DNA from: X23 sp050251575 | GTDB lineage: Bacteria > Bacillota > Clostridia > SK-Y3 | DNA: 10,942 bases | Reading direction: 5' to 3' | Assembly: GCA_050251575.1 (NCBI GenBank) | Contig: JBFWMP010000095.1 | Location: forward strand, 1-10,942 | Shown here: piece after piece, positions 6,842 to 10,942 of the stretch | How positions within the stretch are numbered: the stretch's first letter is position 1 | How the letters are laid out: every line of letters begins with the position of its first letter | Made by a program: the position numbers and the translations under genes | The notes under the pieces: model-generated | Told to the model about the DNA's origin: nothing | Database searches by the model: none | Seen by the model: the letters and a program-made list of their open reading frames with translations, nothing else

Positions 6842-7309
6842 CTATCCTTCATTATAAGCTTTTTCTTTCTCTTCTACATCTTTCATCATATCCATCTGCG
6901 CATTAATCAATGTTTCAAGCTTAACTTTAAATGTACGAAAATTTCTTTTAGCTTCTTCATACTTATAGCTGATTTTAGCAACTTCCTGATTTGCATCGGC
7001 TATCATCGCACTTGCTTTAATCTCTGCTTCCTTAAAAATATTCTCTGCCTTTGCATAAGCATTCTTTTTAATATCTTCACCTGTACTTTGAGCGATGATT
7101 AAAGTATTTTGCAAAGTTTCTTCTATAGACTTATAATGCTGAATCCCTTCATTAAGAACTGCAATCTTATCTTTCAACTCGATATTTTCTTTATATAAAG
7201 CTTCATAATCCTCAACAATCTTGGTAAGAAACTCCTCTACTTCTAACTCGTTATAACCAAAAGGCTTCTTTTTAAACCTCTTAGTTTCAATATCCAATGG
7301 TGTTAACAT
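6842..7309 (-). CDS. divIVA: DivIVA-domain protein
   Basis: DivIVA proteins bind negatively curved membrane at septa and poles and recruit division, chromosome-anchoring or wall-synthesis proteins. The 155-residue protein starts with the family signature: MLTPLDIE, a basic stretch KKK (13-15), then PFGY and EVEEFL, forming the lipid-binding domain (about 1-55). Heptad-rich coiled coil follows (about 57-145) with the SIEETLQNTLIIAQ motif shared with Bacillus DivIVA. The membrane-inserting loop reads KKPFGY where Bacillus has KSFRGY, so the classical Phe-Arg pair is Pro-Phe here. It is the last gene of the operon; the start ATG follows AGGGGG, which overlaps the ylmH stop. Position next to ylmH and length favour DivIVA over GpsB, which is shorter. 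Confidence 0.92.
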   Translation of the reverse strand: MLTPLDIETKRFKKKPFGYNELEVEEFLTKIVEDYEALYKENIELKDKIAVLNEGIQHYKSIEETLQNTLIIAQSTGEDIKKNAYAKAENIFKEAEIKASAMIADANQEVAKISYKYEEAKRNFRTFKVKLETLINAQMDMMKDVEEKEKAYNEG

Positions 7310-7322
7310 AAAAACCAGCCCC

Positions 7323-8108
7323 CTAGATAAATCTCTTAACAGTAATACTTATTCGTTCCTTCCGTGTTAGCCCGCCAACATAATCTAGTGCAACCCTGCC
7401 TTGTCCTCGCACTGAAATAATGTCACCCTCTTTAAGAATATATGAAGGTGAATGAATACATTCCCAATTCACGCTGACTTTTTCCGACTGAATGAGCGGC
7501 AATACCTTCGTCCTGGAACAACCAAGAGCCGTGCTGAGAACAGTATCCAATCTTAGTGATGCTACGGTAGAGTGTATTTCCTTGAAGTTTTTCTCCGGAA
7601 TTAAGATATTACTGTCACTTTTCTCCTCAATACTTACACTTGTATTAGCCACCTTGCTCAGATTCATAATAATGTACTGTGCTATATCATTCATTGTAAA
7701 TATATAGCTAAGGTTGGCATGGACTAAAATATCACCAATCTTCTCCCGTTTTATGCCCAAAGATAAAATTGCCCCCAAAAAATCCCGATGACTTAGCTTA
7801 TCCAAGCCTGTTCCTGACACCTGCAATATAGATAAAGGATATTTAATGCTTTCAGCAGTCATATAATCCGGATAGAAAGAAATAAGCTTCCGTTCTGCTT
7901 CTCCATACCCTCCAAAAAAGCTCATGCCCAATCCGGGTATCAATCCTAATTTACCAACAACTAGTTTCTGTTGAAAAGGATCCAGATAATGAGTAAATCT
8001 AATTTCATGATATTTTAAAGACAGAATGGTCTGATCCAATATCTTCGATACAAACATCCTGTCTTCTCCGGTTCTAAGTGACTCCAATATTTCTTGTCTA
8101 TTAATCAC
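7323..8108 (-). CDS. ylmH: YlmH-family S4-domain RNA-binding protein
   Basis: YlmH proteins bind RNA through a C-terminal S4 domain; the Bacillus protein has been linked to ribosome-associated quality control on stalled large subunits. The 261-residue length matches the family. An N-terminal domain carries FFGGYGEAERK (64-74), and GLDKLSHRDFLGA (101-113) with the following GIKREKIGDI is a family hallmark. The S4 domain runs about 184-245, with RLDTVLSTAL (186-195), SRTKV (198-202) and EKVSVN (209-214). The start is GTG, 6 bases after AGGAG; that AGGAG overlaps the yggT TAG stop, suggesting coupled translation. In Bacillus it sits in the same place between ylmG and divIVA. Confidence 0.92.
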   Translation of the reverse strand: MINRQEILESLRTGEDRMFVSKILDQTILSLKYHEIRFTHYLDPFQQKLVVGKLGLIPGLGMSFFGGYGEAERKLISFYPDYMTAESIKYPLSILQVSGTGLDKLSHRDFLGAILSLGIKREKIGDILVHANLSYIFTMNDIAQYIIMNLSKVANTSVSIEEKSDSNILIPEKNFKEIHSTVASLRLDTVLSTALGCSRTKVLPLIQSEKVSVNWECIHSPSYILKEGDIISVRGQGRVALDYVGGLTRKERISITVKRFI

Positions 8109-8117
8109 AATTAACTC

Positions 8118-8390
8118 CTAAAAACGTATATAGGCTCTAATTAAAGGCATGAGTAAATATTGTATAAGCAGCCATACAACAATTGGTGAAAAATCAACCC
8201 CCATGCCTCCACCCATAGATGACTTGCTGATAAGACTTCTTATAGGCGCTAAGATCGGTTCAGTAACCTGGTAAATAAATTGTATAATTCCATTGTGTCT
8301 ATCCATTGGCAACCAAGATATGATTACCCTTGCAAATATAAGATAACTAATAATCTCTAACAGTATTCTTAATGAAGATTGTATTGGCAT
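8118..8390 (-). CDS. YggT/YlmG-family small membrane protein
   Basis: This 90-residue integral membrane protein has two hydrophobic helices (about 5-27 and 67-87) joined by a loop with the family motif VTEPILAPIRSLI (42-54); DFSPIVVWLLIQ (66-77) starts the second helix. In B. subtilis the homologue ylmG lies in the same sepF-ylmG-ylmH-divIVA order. Homologues in plastids and cyanobacteria affect nucleoid or thylakoid organisation, but the bacterial biochemical role is unsettled. GGAGG lies 5 bases before the ATG. The gap to sepF is 23 bases and the gap to ylmH is 9. Confidence 0.9.
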   Translation of the reverse strand: MPIQSSLRILLEIISYLIFARVIISWLPMDRHNGIIQFIYQVTEPILAPIRSLISKSSMGGGMGVDFSPIVVWLLIQYLLMPLIRAYIRF

Positions 8391-8413
8391 GTGTTCCTCC
8401 AGTCAAAATCTAC

Positions 8414-8848
8414 TTATAAATTCCAAGGAAATACTCCCTTGTTTCGCAATTCGTCTTTAAAATCACCCATTATATCTACATTATAGGGTGCTATCAAGAA
8501 AATGCCGTTTGAAACCTTTTGTATGTTGCCATCCAGGGCATAAACTGAACCACTTAAAAAATCAATAATTCTTCTTGCTACATCTCTCTCAACATCTTCA
8601 AGATTTATCACCACAGGCTTCTTGCTCTTTAAGTGGTCAGCAATATCCTTGGCTTCCTCAAAATTCTCCGGCTGCATCACAACTACCTTAAGGTGTGTTG
8701 TGGTATGTATATTCACTATCTTACTCTTTTTTGAAGCTTGTCCAATAAATTCAGATTCTGTTTCTTGTTCTTTCAAAACATCTTCTTCAACACTGTCCTC
8801 ATTCTCTAATCCAACAAAATTCAACATTTTATTAATCAAATTACTCAT
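8414..8848 (-). CDS. sepF: Cell division protein SepF
   Basis: SepF polymerises into rings, binds the FtsZ C-terminal tail and anchors FtsZ filaments to the membrane through an N-terminal amphipathic helix. The 144-residue protein has that helix at about 1-13 (MSNLINKMLNFVG), a variable acidic linker (about 15-45), and the SepF domain about 52-122, with KPVVINLE (77-84), ARRIIDFLSGSVYALDG (91-107) and KVSNGIFLIAP (111-121). Conserved Gly and Asp residues of the dimer and FtsZ-binding region are present. Its ATG overlaps the yggS TGA in ATGA, a classic coupling arrangement, and AGGGGGG lies about 6 bases upstream. Confidence 0.95.
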   Translation of the reverse strand: MSNLINKMLNFVGLENEDSVEEDVLKEQETESEFIGQASKKSKIVNIHTTTHLKVVVMQPENFEEAKDIADHLKSKKPVVINLEDVERDVARRIIDFLSGSVYALDGNIQKVSNGIFLIAPYNVDIMGDFKDELRNKGVFPWNL

Positions 8849-9567
8849 GATAAGCCCCCCCTATCAAATTGATTATTTGGACGATGTCCAAATATTGCAG
8901 TGCCAATTCTAACAAGATTTGCACCTTCTTCTATCGCTGCTATATAATCTCCTGTCATTCCCATAGATAGATATTTCATACTAATATTATCGTAGTTTTT
9001 TTTCATTATGTCAATGGATAAATGCTTTAAATTTCTAAAAAATGGTCTTGCATTCTCACAAATAGAAGTATTTGGTGCAATTGTCATAAGTCCTTTTATT
9101 TTTACATTGGATAATTGAGATATTTCCAACAATAATTTCTCACAGTTTTTAATCTCAACTCCAAATTTGCTTTTTTCTTCTGAAACATTTACTTGGATTA
9201 ATATGTCGATTTTTCGATTGATCTTTAATGCTCTTTTATTTATCTCTTCCGCAAGTTTAAAAGAATCAACTGAGTGAATTAAATCAACTTTATCAATGAT
9301 GTATTTTACTTTATTTGTTTGCAAATGTCCAATTAGATGCCACTTAATATTATCCTCATCTATATTATCGTACTTATTTAGTATTTCCTGTACCTTATTT
9401 TCTCCTATATTTTTGATTCCTAAACTTATGGCTTGATGCATAGTTCCTATATCTATTGTTTTAGTCACCGCAACAAGAGTAATATCTTCAGGCTTTCTTC
9501 CTGAATATTGAGCAGCTTTAGCAATATTTTCTCTGACTATTTCAATATTATTTCTCAAATCAAGCAT
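8845..9567 (-). CDS. YggS/YlmE-family pyridoxal-phosphate-binding homeostasis protein
   Basis: This cytosolic single-domain TIM-barrel protein of the PLPBP family binds pyridoxal 5'-phosphate without a known catalytic reaction and keeps B6 vitamers and some amino-acid pools in balance. The 240-residue protein has the Schiff-base lysine Lys36 in VAVTK, then GENKVQE, WHLIGHLQTNK, HSVDS, NVSEEKSKFG, and the phosphate-binding C-terminal SMGMTGDYIAAIE and VRIGTAIFG stretches. It is second in the operon; AAGGA, part of which overlaps the TAA of the preceding gene, serves as ribosome binding site. The same gene (ylmE) stands before sepF in Bacillus. Confidence 0.93.
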   Translation of the reverse strand: MLDLRNNIEIVRENIAKAAQYSGRKPEDITLVAVTKTIDIGTMHQAISLGIKNIGENKVQEILNKYDNIDEDNIKWHLIGHLQTNKVKYIIDKVDLIHSVDSFKLAEEINKRALKINRKIDILIQVNVSEEKSKFGVEIKNCEKLLLEISQLSNVKIKGLMTIAPNTSICENARPFFRNLKHLSIDIMKKNYDNISMKYLSMGMTGDYIAAIEEGANLVRIGTAIFGHRPNNQFDRGGLS

Positions 9568-9577
9568 ATAATCATCC

Positions 9578-10792
9578 TTAACGAATTAATTTATCTTCTT
9601 CAATATTATTAGACTTCACAATGACTTCATCATATAAAAGAAGCCCCTTAGTGTTCAAATTATTTTCTTTTACAATGGCAAAATCATTATTTTTAAAAAG
9701 TATCTCTGTCTCACGAAATTTTGCAATTCTTTCTTTCACAATATAAACACCGGTTTTCCCGTCCTTCACTCTCACTGCTGATATAGGAACCTTGAAACCC
9801 TCATAAGAGTGTTTTATAATATCACAATTTGCTTTTCTGACTTCATGCAATGATTCGATATACTTATTAGAAGATACAACGACAACAACATTTTCTTTTT
9901 CTTCAGGTGATATATACATTATATTTGCATCAATAGTAGTATTATTCAAATCTCTAAACCTGATGTCTACTTTATCTCCTATTGCTAGTGGATATATTTT
10001 TTTTGCTTCCATTAAAAATCCGATATACCATTCAAAGTTATTAATAATTTTTACTACAGGCTGTCCTATTTTTGTTTCTAAATTATCTCCAGTCTCAATG
10101 TTTTCTAAATTTTGAAAATGAGACGGCATATATTCGTTAATTTTATCGGGATTCAATATTTGCTCCATGCCATCAATCTGATAAGATACTACACCGGATA
10201 TATCGGATACTAAATCTGTTTTGCTGGATTGAATCTGTTGTTCATATTTTTCTTTCTCTTTTTTTAATGCTTCAAGATTATGCCCGCTAGAACTTTTTTC
10301 TCCACTAATGACGAGCATTTTATCCAGTATTTTATCTATATCGGATTTGATTTGAGAGATTTTAGCTACCTTTCCTGTTTCAGAAATACTTATTACTTCG
10401 CTGATTTTATAATCCATTTGTGATTGCAGTTTTTCCATGTCTTTGGAGAAGATACCGGGTGTGCCTTGATTACTACTTATCTCAGCAATTCTTTCATTGA
10501 CTTGCTTAAGTGCTTCCTGAATTTTGATATCCACCTGGTTTTTATATACAGTTGCAACCTTTGCACCTTTTGCAACTCTTTCCCCTTCTTCAATAATCGC
10601 GTCAAAGCTTCCTGCAACATTGGAATACATAAGCTTCTCTTGTCTAATCACATACGCATTTACATTTTCACTATCTTCTAACAAACCGTGCTTTACAATA
10701 TCAGTTCTCACTGGTGTATTTATATATACATATAAGCACCAAACATACAATAATACGACCCCTGCTAAAATAATCTTTATAAACTTATTCAT
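9578..10792 (-). CDS. HlyD-like single-pass membrane protein at head of division operon
   Basis: This 404-residue protein (from the preferred start) has one N-terminal TM helix (about 4-24) and an extracytoplasmic body built like a membrane-fusion protein. It has a first lipoyl half with GSFDAIIEEGERVAKG (62-77), a helical, coiled-coil-prone stretch (about 87-191), a second lipoyl half around SDISGVVSYQIDG (196-208), barrel-like strands around WYIGFLMEA and GDKVDIRFRD (255-281), and a C-terminal segment starting VPISAVRV (335-342) with DGKTGVYIV. The start is ATG at 10790-10792, preceded by GGGGGAG; a start 21 bases upstream would include that site in the protein. No ATPase or permease gene is adjacent. 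The stop lies 10 bases from yggS, so it is the first gene of the division operon. I recall similar proteins in this position in other Clostridia, but the function is unknown to me. Confidence 0.75.
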   Translation of the reverse strand: MNKFIKIILAGVVLLYVWCLYVYINTPVRTDIVKHGLLEDSENVNAYVIRQEKLMYSNVAGSFDAIIEEGERVAKGAKVATVYKNQVDIKIQEALKQVNERIAEISSNQGTPGIFSKDMEKLQSQMDYKISEVISISETGKVAKISQIKSDIDKILDKMLVISGEKSSSGHNLEALKKEKEKYEQQIQSSKTDLVSDISGVVSYQIDGMEQILNPDKINEYMPSHFQNLENIETGDNLETKIGQPVVKIINNFEWYIGFLMEAKKIYPLAIGDKVDIRFRDLNNTTIDANIMYISPEEKENVVVVVSSNKYIESLHEVRKANCDIIKHSYEGFKVPISAVRVKDGKTGVYIVKERIAKFRETEILFKNNDFAIVKENNLNTKGLLLYDEVIVKSNNIEEDKLIR

Positions 10793-10825
10793 ATATACTC
10801 CCCCTAGAAACATACGTTTGTGTTA

Positions 10826-10847
10826 ATCTATTTCATTTCAAATAGAT
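10826..10847. repeat. Perfect inverted repeat in the leader of the division operon
   Basis: ATCTATTT (10826-10833) and AAATAGAT (10840-10847) are exact inverted copies around a 6-base loop. They lie between the candidate promoter and the start of the HlyD-like gene, with no T-tract after them. It could be a leader stem-loop or an operator for a dimeric regulator; no decisive evidence for either. Confidence 0.5.
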
Positions 10848-10859
10848 CCTAAAGTATTA

Positions 10860-10888
10860 TTTATCAAGGGTTACAAGTTTTTTTGCAA
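10860..10888 (-). promoter_or_regulatory. Candidate promoter of the HlyD-yggS-sepF-yggT-ylmH-divIVA operon
   Basis: On the minus strand TTGCAA (10883-10888, 4 of 6 matches) is followed after 17 bases by GATAAA (10860-10865, 4 of 6), with A/T tracts upstream that could act as an UP element. Spacing is ideal but both boxes are weak. Alternative boxes overlap in this AT-rich stretch. Confidence 0.35.
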
Positions 10889-10914
10889 TAAAAAAACAAT
10901 GACCCCCTCTTTTT

Positions 10915-10923
10915 TGGTATAAT
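10915..10923 (+). promoter_or_regulatory. Divergent extended -10 promoter at right edge
   Basis: TGGTATAAT is a perfect extended -10 element (TG, one base, TATAAT), with TATAAT at 10918-10923. No good -35 box sits 15-18 bases upstream, which extended -10 promoters tolerate. It would drive transcription rightward out of the window, away from the division operon. The 10814-10942 region contains no gene that I can support. Confidence 0.5.
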
Positions 10924-10942
10924 TGAGTCTCCTACAACACCA

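Noticed and set aside
10793..10813. Upstream ATG start of the HlyD-like gene
   Set aside because: The additional codons contain the GGGGGAG site that serves the ATG at 10792.

Overview
The window looks like chromosomal DNA from an anaerobic, low-GC Gram-positive bacterium of the class Clostridia. The basis is AT-rich sequence, strong AGGAGG-type ribosome binding sites, several TTG/GTG starts, a ylm/sepF/divIVA cluster that follows Bacillus/Clostridium order, and a MacAB-type exporter of the Firmicutes YknXYZ kind. Genus cannot be fixed from the sequence. There is no rRNA, tRNA, CRISPR array or complete mobile element. Nearly every base is in a gene; the longest gene-free stretch is about 150 bases at the right edge.

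Layout. (1) 1-1881, plus strand: a good sigma-A promoter drives a two-gene methionine-salvage unit, mtnP (methylthioadenosine phosphorylase) and mtnA (methylthioribose-1-phosphate isomerase). Together they turn 5'-methylthioadenosine into adenine and methylthioribulose-1-phosphate. (2) 1886-1943: a long, nearly perfect hairpin built from GTGAC...GTCAC arms fills the convergent gap. It resembles a dispersed palindromic repeat more than a terminator. (3) 5536-1945, minus strand: a three-gene export operon read as adaptor, ATPase, FtsX/MacB-type permease, with its own promoter candidate at 5584-5612. The adaptor has a tandemly duplicated lipoyl/beta-barrel module and a Q/N/G-rich insert. (4) 6708-5629, minus strand: aroB (3-dehydroquinate synthase), alone and away from other shikimate genes. 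(5) 10792-6842, minus strand: a tightly packed division-associated operon read as HlyD-like membrane protein, yggS/ylmE, sepF, yggT/ylmG, ylmH, divIVA, closed by an intrinsic terminator at 6751-6789.

The division operon is the most coherent block. SepF anchors FtsZ to the membrane, DivIVA marks curved membrane and poles, YggT is a small membrane protein of the same neighbourhood, YlmH is an S4-type RNA-binding protein, and YggS handles pyridoxal phosphate. The HlyD-like protein takes the first position, which ylmD occupies in Bacillus, and aroB lies where ileS follows in Bacillus. Several genes have their Shine-Dalgarno sequence overlapping the upstream stop codon, which suggests translational coupling.

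I see no clearly new multi-gene system. The best leads are the orphan HlyD-like protein at the head of the divisome operon, the duplicated adaptor, the palindromic repeat, and a strong divergent promoter at the right edge that may belong to a gene or insertion sequence outside the window.
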